Source of the DNA: Lachnospiraceae bacterium
Lineage (GTDB): Bacteria; Bacillota; Clostridia; Lachnospirales; Lachnospiraceae
Length of the DNA: 64,000 nucleotides
NCBI GenBank assembly: GCA_022769625.1
Contig: JALEJP010000022.1
Location: 124,001 to 188,000 of the forward strand
Direction of reading: 5' to 3'
Shown here: one piece after another, positions 16,871 through 26,162 of the stretch
How positions within the stretch are numbered: the first letter of the stretch is position 1
How the letters are laid out: each line of letters begins with the position of its first letter
Program-made: the position numbers and the translations under genes
Notes under the pieces: generated by a model
Databases searched by the model: none
Seen by the model: the letters and a program-made list of their open reading frames with translations, nothing else
Told to the model about the DNA's origin: nothing

Positions 16871-18991
16871 TTATTCAGAAGATTTTATTTCTCTGTACTG
16901 AGACGGTGTAACACCCTCGTATCGCTTGAATGCTCTTGTCAATGCCTGCGTATCCGTATACCCTACTGCAGAAGCAACCTGTTTCACCGAATTTCCCTCT
17001 TTTAACTGCTCTTTTGCATGTTTCAGCCGAACCCTGTGAATATATTCCAGCACACCACATCCCATCCAGTTTTTAAAACTGCGGCTTACATGAGGTACAC
17101 TGATTTCAAATTCATCTGCAATTTTGGAAACACTCAGATCCGAATCGTAATAATGATTCTCAATATAAAGCAGCATATCATTCAGCCACTCCGGTTCTTT
17201 TTCTTTGGCCCTGCTTTCTCTGTATCGTATGATATCCTCAAAAATAGCTCTGCTTTCATCCATAAACTCATGAATGGACTGTATACGAAACAGACGTTCC
17301 TCATAATTCAAAGACTGATAATATTTCCTGTCATCTTCATCTGCATTGACATCTAATGTTGTAATCAGGATACTGATCAGCCCATACATCCGATATATAT
17401 TATACTTCAGATCTTTCCGGCTTCTGGAAAATGTTTCAAGATAGATTTTATTCAGTTCCCGATAGGCTCCTTCAAAATCCTCACTCTCCAGACAGTTCAA
17501 AAGCTTTCTGCTTCCTGTCATGTAAACGGAATAATTGACATTTTCATCTGTATCCGGCATTTCACCATACAGGTATACACCTGCCTGCGTTTTCCCGTTG
17601 GAATTCCAGAAATTCAGATAACGCATGCCTTCCTCAAGCTTTTCATAAACCTGCTTTAATCCTTCATACCCCTCTTCCTGCCGGCTGATCATAACACAGG
17701 CTGATATCCGGAAGGTATCTTTATAAAACGCCACGATCTCATCCAGCATTGCATGGAGCGTTTCGATCTCTTTCCCATTGTCTCTCATCCCTGCAAGTAT
17801 CACATAATGCTTTTCCATCTGTATCATCAGGCCCTTATAATGTTCAAAAACACGTTCCTCCAGAATATTATTCAGAACAAAGGACTCCAGATCCTCTGCT
17901 TCCCCCTGTCCGTTTAATTCCTGTCTGTTTTCCCCCTCAAAACAGATAAGTGCCATTCGGTATTTCCTGCCGGAAAGCTTTTCTTCCAGTCTGCTTAATG
18001 GATATTTCTTTACGACGCCCGAAAGATATTTGGATAACTCATATCCCTCCTGCATCCTGTTTCTGTTTTTGACGCTCCTGGATAATCTTCGATTATCACG
18101 AATAAGATCTCCAACAGGAATATAAGTTCTTTTTGACAAATACCAGGAACATGCTGCTGCAGCCGCAATAAAAATCAGGATCTGCAAAGACAGAACCATC
18201 ATAAATCTGCGCAGCTCCTCATAAAACATGGTATTGGGGACAAACATACTGCATTCCCAGCGAAACAGATTCATTGCTTCCTGCATTTCAATATAATTCT
18301 TTTTTTCTTTTTCATCCAGCAGACGACTGTACAGGGATTTCTCCCCGTCCGGCGTTCGGATCGTAACAATACGATCCGATCCACCGATTCCCGCAAGACG
18401 GCTTCCACTGTATTCGCTGATTATTACAGCTGTCCTTCGTCCATCTGTATCATAAACCGGACGTAAAAACCAGACCAGATTATGATCGAGAATCTGATAG
18501 GATTGTTCCATTTCATCGTTCATCCAGTGGTAAAAATCCTTTGTTTCCAGATTAAATTCTTTGCAGAAAAAACGGATATCGGAATCTCCTGAACGTCTTT
18601 TCGAATTCGACGAAACAATGGAATTACTTTTCAAAAAATAAATATGAATATTCTGACAAATATTATTCTGTAAATTAAGCTGCGACAGCGTATTTTTCAG
18701 TTCCATCGTCTGAATAATCTGTTCCGGTGTAAATTCACCTTCCATAGAGGCAATTTCCATAATTTCTTTACCGGCTGCCAGTGTATCCGAAAGCTGATAG
18801 GAAAGACGGATATTATTTTCAATCCGACCAATAAGCTCACGCATCTGGATACCTGCAGAAGTGCGGATTTCTTTCTGAATATAAAAAACAGAACTGATAT
18901 AGCCTGCCCCCGTAATCCCAAGCATCACTGTGCACAATACCAGATAAGATAACAAAATGGAACGGAATGTCAGTTTTTTCCCTGTCTTCAT
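16871..18991 (-). CDS. Membrane-anchored AraC-family regulator (YesS-like layout)
   Basis: The 706-residue protein has TM1 at about 11-37, an extracytoplasmic sensor domain (about 40-255), TM2 at about 262-285, a cytoplasmic linker, and a C-terminal AraC DNA-binding domain (about 600-702). The latter has two helix-turn-helix units, SVSKIADEFEISVPHVSRSF and VKQVASAVGYTDTQALTRAF, ending in the GVTPSQYRE signature. The layout matches Bacillus YesS, a regulator that senses extracellular sugar or solute-binding protein and sits beside such genes. Here it is divergent from a solute-binding protein gene. The inducer is unknown; a glycan is suggested by the nearby GH84 gene. Confidence 0.88.
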   Translation of the reverse strand: MKTGKKLTFRSILLSYLVLCTVMLGITGAGYISSVFYIQKEIRTSAGIQMRELIGRIENNIRLSYQLSDTLAAGKEIMEIASMEGEFTPEQIIQTMELKNTLSQLNLQNNICQNIHIYFLKSNSIVSSNSKRRSGDSDIRFFCKEFNLETKDFYHWMNDEMEQSYQILDHNLVWFLRPVYDTDGRRTAVIISEYSGSRLAGIGGSDRIVTIRTPDGEKSLYSRLLDEKEKKNYIEMQEAMNLFRWECSMFVPNTMFYEELRRFMMVLSLQILIFIAAAAACSWYLSKRTYIPVGDLIRDNRRLSRSVKNRNRMQEGYELSKYLSGVVKKYPLSRLEEKLSGRKYRMALICFEGENRQELNGQGEAEDLESFVLNNILEERVFEHYKGLMIQMEKHYVILAGMRDNGKEIETLHAMLDEIVAFYKDTFRISACVMISRQEEGYEGLKQVYEKLEEGMRYLNFWNSNGKTQAGVYLYGEMPDTDENVNYSVYMTGSRKLLNCLESEDFEGAYRELNKIYLETFSRSRKDLKYNIYRMYGLISILITTLDVNADEDDRKYYQSLNYEERLFRIQSIHEFMDESRAIFEDIIRYRESRAKEKEPEWLNDMLLYIENHYYDSDLSVSKIADEFEISVPHVSRSFKNWMGCGVLEYIHRVRLKHAKEQLKEGNSVKQVASAVGYTDTQALTRAFKRYEGVTPSQYREIKSSE

Positions 18992-19023
18992 AACCGGGAC
19001 TCCCTTCTTTCGTCTTAGCTTAC

Positions 19024-19052
19024 ACTATAATTCTTTTTCTTCTTTTTTACAA
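19024..19052 (-). promoter_or_regulatory. Promoter of the AraC-type regulator
   Basis: Minus-strand TTGTAA, 17-base spacer, TATAGT, about 32 bases before the start codon. Confidence 0.6.
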
Positions 19053-19106
19053 GCAAAAGACATCACCGACTCCGTTTATTTTTTGATATAAACCTTCAAT
19101 TTTTGA

Positions 19107-19151
19107 TTTCAGATTTACATTTTTATCAATTTCAGATTTACATTTTTATCA
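19107..19151 (+). repeat. 22-bp tandem direct repeat, candidate AraC-type operator
   Basis: TTTCAGATTTACATTTTTAT plus CA occurs twice, exactly, at 19107-19128 and 19130-19151. The 23-base period is about two helical turns. The second copy covers the -35 (19137-19142) of the solute-binding protein gene. AraC-family activators bind direct repeats at this position, so it is the best candidate operator for the neighbouring regulator. Confidence 0.65.
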
Positions 19152-19165
19152 CAGGAAGCTAAAAT
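19137..19165 (+). promoter_or_regulatory. Promoter of the solute-binding protein gene
   Basis: TTTACA, 17-base spacer, TAAAAT, with the -35 inside the second copy of the direct repeat. Confidence 0.6.
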
Positions 19166-19195
19166 AAGAATCACAATATAACAGGAGGCTTTTTC

Positions 19196-20776
19196 ATGAA
19201 GCGAAAATGCGTTGCTACCATTCTCATCACCCTGACATGCGCTGCGTTATGCTTCAGCGGTATTGTCATAACACATAACAGAAAGGATCCGCTGCATACA
19301 TCCAACGATTCACTCCCACTGACCGACATCCGGGAAACCTTCACATTTCTTCTGAAAACAGACACAGAACTTCAGCAGCTCTGTGATGGGAATCTGAACA
19401 ATTCCTTCTTCTATCAGGAGCTGGAAGAACGAACCAATATACACATTGACTGGCTCAGCTCCCTGGATACGCTTAAAGTCAGATATCGTTTCAATCAGGA
19501 TACGGAAAACATTCCGGATCTCATCAGTATTAATTGCTTCACAGAGGTATATGGCAATATTTCCCTTGACGAGGCCATAGATAACGGAGATATTCTGGAT
19601 CTGACGGAACTGGTTCCGAAATATGCACCTAATTATTATCGTATCATACAGAAACCTTCTTTAAAACATTTGGCTTATACCGAAGAAGACAGAATTGGAT
19701 CTATCTATTCTATCAAACAGGAATCTCAGAAACCCTGGGCCGGACTTCAGATACGAAAAGACTGGCTGGATGAACTGAATCTGGATATTCCTGTCACTTA
19801 TGAAGACTGGGAAATCGTGCTGACAGCTTTTAAAGAAGAAAAAGGTGCTTCTGCCCCGTTTACGCTTCCTTCTATAGGATATACGATGGATGACAGCATA
19901 AATGCCGGTTTTCAGGTCAGTCATGGTTTTTTCCAGATTGACGGGGAAGTCCGTTATGGTCCGTGCCAGGACGAATGGCTGGAATACCTCACTTTGATGA
20001 ATCGATGGTACCAAAAAGGTCTGATCGACCCCAATTATATGACGGATTCTTCTTCCTATTGCAGAAGTGAATCCATCCTGTCCGGCTCCACAGGCGCCTG
20101 GTACGGTATGTACACGCTTCCGTCCACCGTGTCAAAATCGGATCCTTCTATTGAAATTGTTGCTGTAAAACCGCCCAGGCTCCGCGAAGAGGATAAACTG
20201 CACATCCGTTCAAAGTACAGCGTAAGTGACAATGCCCTTTGTATCACTTCAGCCTGTCAGAATCCCGGTCTGGCCCTTCAATGGATTGACTATCTTTTTT
20301 CAGAGGAAGGTTCTCTTTTTGCAAATTACGGAGTGGAGGATGAAACCTATCGCCTGGACAAAAACGGAAATCCTGTTTTCACAGACCAGATTCTGAATAA
20401 CCCGGATGGTTTAAGCTTTACACAGGCACTGAAAATGCACACTTTCTCGCCAGGGCTCCCCTCTGCCTATCTGGACTGGAAAAGAGAATTTCAATCTATC
20501 CCGCCATCCGATATCATCATGTGTGACGTGTGGAATTCCACCGCTTCCGACTATATGCTTCCTTCTGATTTGAGCTTTACATCAAAAGAAAGAACACGCT
20601 TATCTGAAATCATGGAAAAAGCCGGTTCCTGCATGCAGAATTATACAACCACTTTTATTACAGGAATCACCCCTCTGAGTGATTACCGTACTTATCTTCA
20701 GAAGATGGAAGAATATGGGATTGATGAGGCTGTTCAGATCTACCAGCAGGCATACGAACGATATCTTTCCAAATAA
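19196..20776 (+). CDS. Orphan extracellular solute-binding protein (family 1)
   Basis: The 526-residue protein has an N-terminal hydrophobic segment (about 6-26) and then a type-1 solute-binding fold. Recognisable parts are FFYQELEERTNIHIDWLSS, IPDLISINCF, DILDLTELVPKYAPNY and QIRKDWLDELNLDIPVTYEDW, the last being the LplA/YtcQ-type hinge signature. It would bind an oligosaccharide or similar solute outside the membrane. The signal has no canonical lipobox; LTC and LCF occur but lack the G/A/S before Cys. No permease or ATPase gene is nearby. The start has AGGAGG. It is divergent from the AraC-type regulator. Confidence 0.85.
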   Translation: MKRKCVATILITLTCAALCFSGIVITHNRKDPLHTSNDSLPLTDIRETFTFLLKTDTELQQLCDGNLNNSFFYQELEERTNIHIDWLSSLDTLKVRYRFNQDTENIPDLISINCFTEVYGNISLDEAIDNGDILDLTELVPKYAPNYYRIIQKPSLKHLAYTEEDRIGSIYSIKQESQKPWAGLQIRKDWLDELNLDIPVTYEDWEIVLTAFKEEKGASAPFTLPSIGYTMDDSINAGFQVSHGFFQIDGEVRYGPCQDEWLEYLTLMNRWYQKGLIDPNYMTDSSSYCRSESILSGSTGAWYGMYTLPSTVSKSDPSIEIVAVKPPRLREEDKLHIRSKYSVSDNALCITSACQNPGLALQWIDYLFSEEGSLFANYGVEDETYRLDKNGNPVFTDQILNNPDGLSFTQALKMHTFSPGLPSAYLDWKREFQSIPPSDIIMCDVWNSTASDYMLPSDLSFTSKERTRLSEIMEKAGSCMQNYTTTFITGITPLSDYRTYLQKMEEYGIDEAVQIYQQAYERYLSK

Positions 20777-20780
20777 TCAT

Positions 20781-20823
20781 AAGTTGAAAAATGACCCGCC
20801 AACGGCAGGTCATTTTTCGACTT
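20781..20823. terminator. Bidirectional terminator, solute-binding protein / GH84
   Basis: Long inverted repeat with arms AAGT(T/C)GAAAAATGACC and GGTCATTTTTCGACTT around a CGCC...GGC stem. It serves both converging genes. Confidence 0.8.
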
Positions 20824-20864
20824 ATTTACAGCATCAACACATTTAAAACGTACTTTCCATATGA

Positions 20865-23800
20865 TTATTTCTTTACTTTTGCATTCTTTGGAAGTCCTGC
20901 ACGCTTCAGCATGGTCGTGTATTTTTTAAGCTTCTTTGAAGGTACGGTAATCTTTGCCTTTACATTGATCTTTGCAAATGCCCTGCTCTTTACGGAAGTC
21001 AGACCATTTACTTTCTTCATATTGACAGAAGAGAGTTTGCTGCACTGTGCAAATGCCTCTTTCTCAATCTTGTTGATGTTTTTCCCGATTGTGACTTTTG
21101 CAAGTTTCTTACATCCTTTGAATGCTTTTGCATTAATCTGAGTAACCTTATAAGTGACACCATCAATCTTGACGGTGGCCGCGATGGAAACAGAAGAAAT
21201 TTTCTTGTTGTTTGTTCCTGTCACAGCTGCTGTTTTCTTTGCTTTATTCAGTATTTTATAGTTTACTCCTTTGACCGTTGCGGTTGTAATGACCGGTCTT
21301 GGCGGATCCAGGACTGGAACTTTGTAGTTCTGCAGTTCTGTTTTTTTGGCTTCTGCAGCAAGATCCAGTCCTTCCTGGGCACTTGCCTTCTGGGCTGCAG
21401 CAGCTTTCTGTTTCTGAACCTCCGCAATCAGGGCATCCGCCTCTGCTTTCTTCGCTGCTGCACCGGCTGCATCACCATCCACTGTGAGAATCTCCGCTTC
21501 CAGATCAACAACTACTGTTCTCTGCTGTGCTTCCTCCGCGTTCTTCCATGCTGCTTCCACTGCCAGCCTATTCGCCTCTGCACGCGCCGCATACAGTTCC
21601 ACCTCAGCTGTCAGTTTCGCCTTCGGATCTGCTGCGTCTGCCACCTTCTTTTCCGCTGCTGCCACCCGGTTTTCAGCTTCTGCCAGCTTCTTCCTGGCAT
21701 CGGCTGCTGCTTCTGCTGCCGGCAAAAGCCTGTCATTTGCTTCCGAAAGCTCATTTTCCAGTTTTTTGCGATGCTCTGCTTTCAGATCATTGATTCCATC
21801 TCCTGCATATTCCAGAGGAATGATCTCATATATGACTGGTGTAGCATTTTCCCACTGAATCCTTACTTCAAATACGTCTTCATACATATAGGTATAGAAA
21901 CTGTTCAGACTCTTATCCAGTCTTCCAAGCTCCACCCAGGTGTCTTCGCCCGTGCGCACAGATACCATTGCATTGCTGATGTCTTTTCCGCTCTGTACAA
22001 TATTCAGTTTGCGGATCTTTGTGGTATCTGACAGGCGGAAAAGAACAGAACCCTCCGTTCTTCCTGCCATATCCGGTTTGAATGCTGTGGTCAGATCCTG
22101 ATCATTTAAGTTCTGCGGTTCAAATCCGATTACTTCGTTTGGCACTGTCACATAGGTCGGATCATTGATGGTGCGGATATAGGCACCGTCATTTAAACGA
22201 ATCTCGTTCAATGCCACAAAACGTGAATTATAATTTGCCGTCATGCGCATTCTGATGTATTTTGCAGTAACACCAAGCCCAGTATTCTCCATATAAGCAA
22301 ATGCCGGATCTACCGTATCATGTATCCATCCATTGTCAACCGGTGCGGTACTTGCATCGTCGGATGTGTTTTCCACTCCATCACCGATGGTCAGGATTTC
22401 CGTCCAGTTCACCAGATCATCCGATACTTCAAGAACTGCATCTCTTGGATAGTCAATCTCCGTATCCAGTACATAAACCTTAACGGAATGAATTTCCATT
22501 TCCTGTCCCAGTGTGTACAGAATATAGTCATCCTTTGCCGGATAATCACTGTAAATTGCCCGACTGTTCAGATTCTGGTCAAACCAGTTGCGTGTCGTAT
22601 TGGTATTTCTTGCATCTCCTGCCCCATAAGCCGCATGAATACCCATCGTGGTTTCCACCAGATCCATCGGCTGAATTTCTTTTGAAGTTACCGTAAAGGA
22701 ATCCAGATCAAAAGTTACCGCACGGTCCGTGTTGTTCGCAAGACGGATATAACGAGCTGCCGCATGCCCGGTTCCGGAAGACCACTCGGTCTGGTTCATG
22801 GAACGCTCCAGGGTCAGTTTTTCGGTACCAGCGCCGGAATATGCGATTTCTGTGATGTCATGGATACGATCCAGTTTCAGTCCGATATATTCACCCTTCT
22901 GAAGGACTGCCTGATTCATCGGAAGAATCTCTGATACACTCTCCCCATATTCCACTCTCCAGTCTGTTCCTGTGGTGTTGGTGTAATCCATCGGGTCACC
23001 TTCTCCGCTTTCCGCATAAGAATATGCAGAAAATTCACAGAATTTTACCCATTTTGCAACCGTTACATCATTTACGATTCTCAGATAACGCGCTGTTTCT
23101 CCCTTCAGATTGACCTCATAAGTATCTGCACCGCTGGTCTTTCCCGTGTAGGAAGACAGTCTGGTCCAGTTCTGTCCATCTGACGAGTATTCCAGATGAT
23201 AGCTGGTCCATTTATCGCCGTCACCGGCTCCGATCAGGGCGCGCACACGTCCCACCGATTTTGTTTCCCCAAGATCCAATGCAATATAATCGCCCGCCAA
23301 AGAGTTGTCTTTTTCCGTTGTTGTGGGATTATACCATACATAACTTCCTTCATCCCCATCCGTCATATTGGATTCCGGACCCTGGTATACGCTCCATCCA
23401 CTGGTACAGCTGTATTCTGCCGCGTACTTCACTTCACCGGTCTGAGGTGCATCACTCTTATTATAAGAAATTTCACGCACTGCAAGCCAACGGTTTTTCC
23501 CACCCAGACTGGTGCAGCGGTAACGGAAACCTTTGATTTCCACTGCCTCGGAGAGTTCAAGACTTACCACATTTTTCCCCTCGGCATCCGGCTGCTCATC
23601 AAAAGCGGTCCAGGTATTTCCATCCAGCGTATACTCCATCACACCGTCATAGAAGAAATCATTGGGATGTGCGGTTGTGGAAAATGCAAACTCGATATTT
23701 TCCACAGAAATCATTTTATTGAAGGTAAGGCCCGCATAATCGCCAACAACCTGATCTCTCTGAATGATGGTTGCCGTAGCTGTACTTCCATCTGTGGCAT

Positions 23801-25844
23801 TTGCCAGTGCCCCGTTCAGATTACTGGAAGCGGTGCTTCCTCCCACCTGGAAGATCAGTGTACTTTCAAATTTAATATGCTCCGGATCCAGAATCTGTTG
23901 AACCATGTCAGAAACATATTTCATAACTTTATTTGTAAAAGGAACGATGTGCTGATTGCCAACCTCTGCGTATTTTGTCTCGCCAACATAGTCAAATCCA
24001 TAGGAGCTGGAATCTTCATAGGATGACTGGGCATTTGCAAAATTCTCCCATACTCCATTTTCATCCTCGTTTTCTTTTGCTTCCAGTGCATCCAGAAGAC
24101 ACAGGTTCGCCTGTGTGAGATTGCGCATGCATTTCAGGAAGGGCTCTGCCTGTGATGCAAGCCGTCTGTTTTGTCCTTTTTCCAGATAACAGTTTGCTGC
24201 CTCATTCAGCTTCTCAAATTCCGGACGAAGCACAGAAATGGCCTCTTTCAGATTGCCTCCGGACTGAAGCTTTGACCAGAAATCATTCAGCTTTGGTGCC
24301 AGTTCCACCGATTCCTCAAGTGCTGTCACACGTCCATCCATTGCCTGATTAATCATATGCTTTGACATCTCACGCAGTGCCGCGGATTCCTCACTCTCGA
24401 TGGCAGTGACATGATCGACATATTTGAAGGAATCCTCCCATGCCTGATCTCCCTCTGCCTCATCTTTCCAGCATTTCCATGCGTAATCGGCACAGGTGAA
24501 AATGGCCACTTTGGAAGGCTCCGACTGCTGCATCGGATTCAATACGATACCTTCGTAAGTACTGCCGTCTACTCCCGCATGCAGGAAGGTATTCTGACCG
24601 CCCATGATCAGATGGTTCTTACTGTTATCACTGCATGGCCAGTTTACCCACATATAAGGATAACGGCCTTCTGCCTCTGTACTTGCTATGTTATTGAAAT
24701 AATTCTGTCCAAAGGACGGTGTTACCTCTCCCCAGATCTTTCCTCCGGTCGCCATAATATGTACATTTCGGTTTACCTTGTTAATATTCTTTAACTGGGA
24801 ACTGCCTCCATTTCCATAATAATCATTTGGACAGTAAAGAATATCCCTTCTCAGATCCGGATAGGTCTTCTGCTGCTCTTCCAGCCACTGATTTAAATCA
24901 TTAAGCAGTCTGACGGTGCTTTCGGGACTTACCGCTGCCGCGTCATCAGCCAGTACACCAAACTGTCTCACCCCTGCTTTCAGAAGCTGTGAGAATTTGG
25001 CTGTCACAATGGAAAAATCTTGCTGATAATGCTCTTCCGTATCGAAACGGAACGCATTATTCATAAAGCAGTGAATAGACCATACAAAAAAGCACTTGCT
25101 CTCATTTCCTGCCTGGGCAAGCTTTTTGATATCCTCCAGCTTATCATCCGGATAAAGCTCGCGCCATTTTGCATTGTGGTACGGATCATCCTTCGGCGCA
25201 AAAATATACTGATTCATCTTGATCTCGCCGCCGAATTTCATCAGTTCCATACGATCCTCAACAGACCACGGATTTCCATAATAGCCTTCAATAAACCCGC
25301 GGAACTGAATATCCGAATAATCCGTAATGGTCAGTTCAGCAATCTTTTTATCGGTGATCTGTTCAAAAATACGTTTTAAGGTAGTGACACCATAAAATGC
25401 CGCATCCGTATCTTTTCCGAGGACAACGATTTTGCCGTCTTTTACCGACAACATATAGGCATCCGTCTTTTCAAACAGGGAGCTTTCGGCTCCATTTGCT
25501 TTCCCGTAAAGATCAGCCTCATCGCCGGATCCATACACACCTACCAGAAAACTGGTCTTTCCCTCAGTCCGGGAAGCACTTTCCTTCAGTCCAAGAATAT
25601 CCAGTGTTTCTGTGATACGCTCTCTTGTGTAGGAATCAATCTGTTCGCCGATGGACAGGTTTACCTCATCGGTAAGTGCCACTTTTTGTGTACCGTAGGT
25701 AATCTTCTGCGGAGTAGGATAGATTTCGTATTCCTCTGCTCCTTCCTTCACACCTGCCGATACCGGAATGCAGAAAAGCAGCAGCATTGCCATAAATGCA
25801 AGAAGCCGGATCCCCCACGCCTTTCCTTTTCTGATTTCTCTCAT
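20865..25844 (-). CDS. Secreted multidomain GH84 beta-N-acetylglucosaminidase
   Basis: The 1,659-residue protein has a signal peptide (1-30, VSAG), an N-terminal GH20b-like domain (about 38-170), and a GH84 catalytic domain (about 178-460) with FRGFIEGYYGNPWS and the paired catalytic Asp in VLADDAA (D300-D301). A helical domain (about 480-640) follows, then several F5/8-type C (CBM32-like) modules between 665 and 1345, an Ala/Glu/Lys coiled coil (1355-1505), and a C-terminal LRR_5 (BspA-like) domain (1517-1659). GH84 enzymes remove beta-linked GlcNAc, for example from mucin or hyaluronan-related glycans. There is no LPXTG motif. The ATG at 25844 with GGAGGG eight bases before is chosen over longer starts. 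Confidence 0.93.
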   Translation of the reverse strand: MREIRKGKAWGIRLLAFMAMLLLFCIPVSAGVKEGAEEYEIYPTPQKITYGTQKVALTDEVNLSIGEQIDSYTRERITETLDILGLKESASRTEGKTSFLVGVYGSGDEADLYGKANGAESSLFEKTDAYMLSVKDGKIVVLGKDTDAAFYGVTTLKRIFEQITDKKIAELTITDYSDIQFRGFIEGYYGNPWSVEDRMELMKFGGEIKMNQYIFAPKDDPYHNAKWRELYPDDKLEDIKKLAQAGNESKCFFVWSIHCFMNNAFRFDTEEHYQQDFSIVTAKFSQLLKAGVRQFGVLADDAAAVSPESTVRLLNDLNQWLEEQQKTYPDLRRDILYCPNDYYGNGGSSQLKNINKVNRNVHIMATGGKIWGEVTPSFGQNYFNNIASTEAEGRYPYMWVNWPCSDNSKNHLIMGGQNTFLHAGVDGSTYEGIVLNPMQQSEPSKVAIFTCADYAWKCWKDEAEGDQAWEDSFKYVDHVTAIESEESAALREMSKHMINQAMDGRVTALEESVELAPKLNDFWSKLQSGGNLKEAISVLRPEFEKLNEAANCYLEKGQNRRLASQAEPFLKCMRNLTQANLCLLDALEAKENEDENGVWENFANAQSSYEDSSSYGFDYVGETKYAEVGNQHIVPFTNKVMKYVSDMVQQILDPEHIKFESTLIFQVGGSTASSNLNGALANATDGSTATATIIQRDQVVGDYAGLTFNKMISVENIEFAFSTTAHPNDFFYDGVMEYTLDGNTWTAFDEQPDAEGKNVVSLELSEAVEIKGFRYRCTSLGGKNRWLAVREISYNKSDAPQTGEVKYAAEYSCTSGWSVYQGPESNMTDGDEGSYVWYNPTTTEKDNSLAGDYIALDLGETKSVGRVRALIGAGDGDKWTSYHLEYSSDGQNWTRLSSYTGKTSGADTYEVNLKGETARYLRIVNDVTVAKWVKFCEFSAYSYAESGEGDPMDYTNTTGTDWRVEYGESVSEILPMNQAVLQKGEYIGLKLDRIHDITEIAYSGAGTEKLTLERSMNQTEWSSGTGHAAARYIRLANNTDRAVTFDLDSFTVTSKEIQPMDLVETTMGIHAAYGAGDARNTNTTRNWFDQNLNSRAIYSDYPAKDDYILYTLGQEMEIHSVKVYVLDTEIDYPRDAVLEVSDDLVNWTEILTIGDGVENTSDDASTAPVDNGWIHDTVDPAFAYMENTGLGVTAKYIRMRMTANYNSRFVALNEIRLNDGAYIRTINDPTYVTVPNEVIGFEPQNLNDQDLTTAFKPDMAGRTEGSVLFRLSDTTKIRKLNIVQSGKDISNAMVSVRTGEDTWVELGRLDKSLNSFYTYMYEDVFEVRIQWENATPVIYEIIPLEYAGDGINDLKAEHRKKLENELSEANDRLLPAAEAAADARKKLAEAENRVAAAEKKVADAADPKAKLTAEVELYAARAEANRLAVEAAWKNAEEAQQRTVVVDLEAEILTVDGDAAGAAAKKAEADALIAEVQKQKAAAAQKASAQEGLDLAAEAKKTELQNYKVPVLDPPRPVITTATVKGVNYKILNKAKKTAAVTGTNNKKISSVSIAATVKIDGVTYKVTQINAKAFKGCKKLAKVTIGKNINKIEKEAFAQCSKLSSVNMKKVNGLTSVKSRAFAKINVKAKITVPSKKLKKYTTMLKRAGLPKNAKVKK

Positions 25845-25946
25845 ATACATACCCTCCTTTTTCTTATAACAACTATACTGCAATGATAAGTAGTCTCTGA
25901 TCTGATCGGCAGATATCTGCAGCAAATGTACCAAAAATCACTTATT

Positions 25947-25961
25947 TTTATACAGTATAAA
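25947..25961. promoter_or_regulatory. Candidate operator of the GH84 gene
   Basis: TTTATAC-A-GTATAAA is a perfect 7-1-7 palindrome 16 bases past the GH84 -10, that is, just inside the transcribed region where a repressor would block RNA polymerase. Confidence 0.5.
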
Positions 25962-25977
25962 TCGTTTATATGCCTTA

Positions 25978-26006
25978 ACTATAACAATTTCAGAAGACTA
26001 CGTCAA
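25978..26006 (-). promoter_or_regulatory. Promoter of the GH84 gene
   Basis: Minus-strand TTGACG (26006-26001), 17-base spacer, TATAGT (25983-25978). Confidence 0.75.
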
Positions 26007-26090
26007 TGATTTATGGATAAAATGTATAAACAATCCTGTATTATCCAAACTTTTTTGTATTATTATGTATATTTTTTGCACAAATGCAAA

Positions 26091-26148
26091 AAAGCCCTTC
26101 AGGACGCATTAGATTCGTTTTCCAAATCCAATGCGGCTGCAGGGCTTT
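26091..26148 (-). terminator. Terminator of ppk1
   Basis: AAAGCCCT / AGGGCTTT outer stem with an inner GCATTGGATT / AATCTAATGC stem, followed on the minus strand by six T residues. Confidence 0.8.
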
Positions 26149-26162
26149 CATGGTTCCTGTCA

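Larger units (their letters stand above)
18992..19195. promoter_or_regulatory. Divergent control region, regulator / solute-binding protein
   Basis: This region holds the regulator promoter (minus: TTGTAA 19052-19047, 17-base spacer, TATAGT 19029-19024), the solute-binding protein promoter (plus: TTTACA 19137-19142, 17-base spacer, TAAAAT 19160-19165) and a 22-bp tandem repeat over the latter -35. Confidence 0.75.
25845..26162. promoter_or_regulatory. Intergenic region between GH84 and ppk1
   Basis: These 318 bases hold the ppk1 terminator (26091-26148), the GH84 promoter (25978-26006), a 15-bp palindrome (25947-25961) and a leader of about 130 bases. No gene is visible. Confidence 0.7.
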
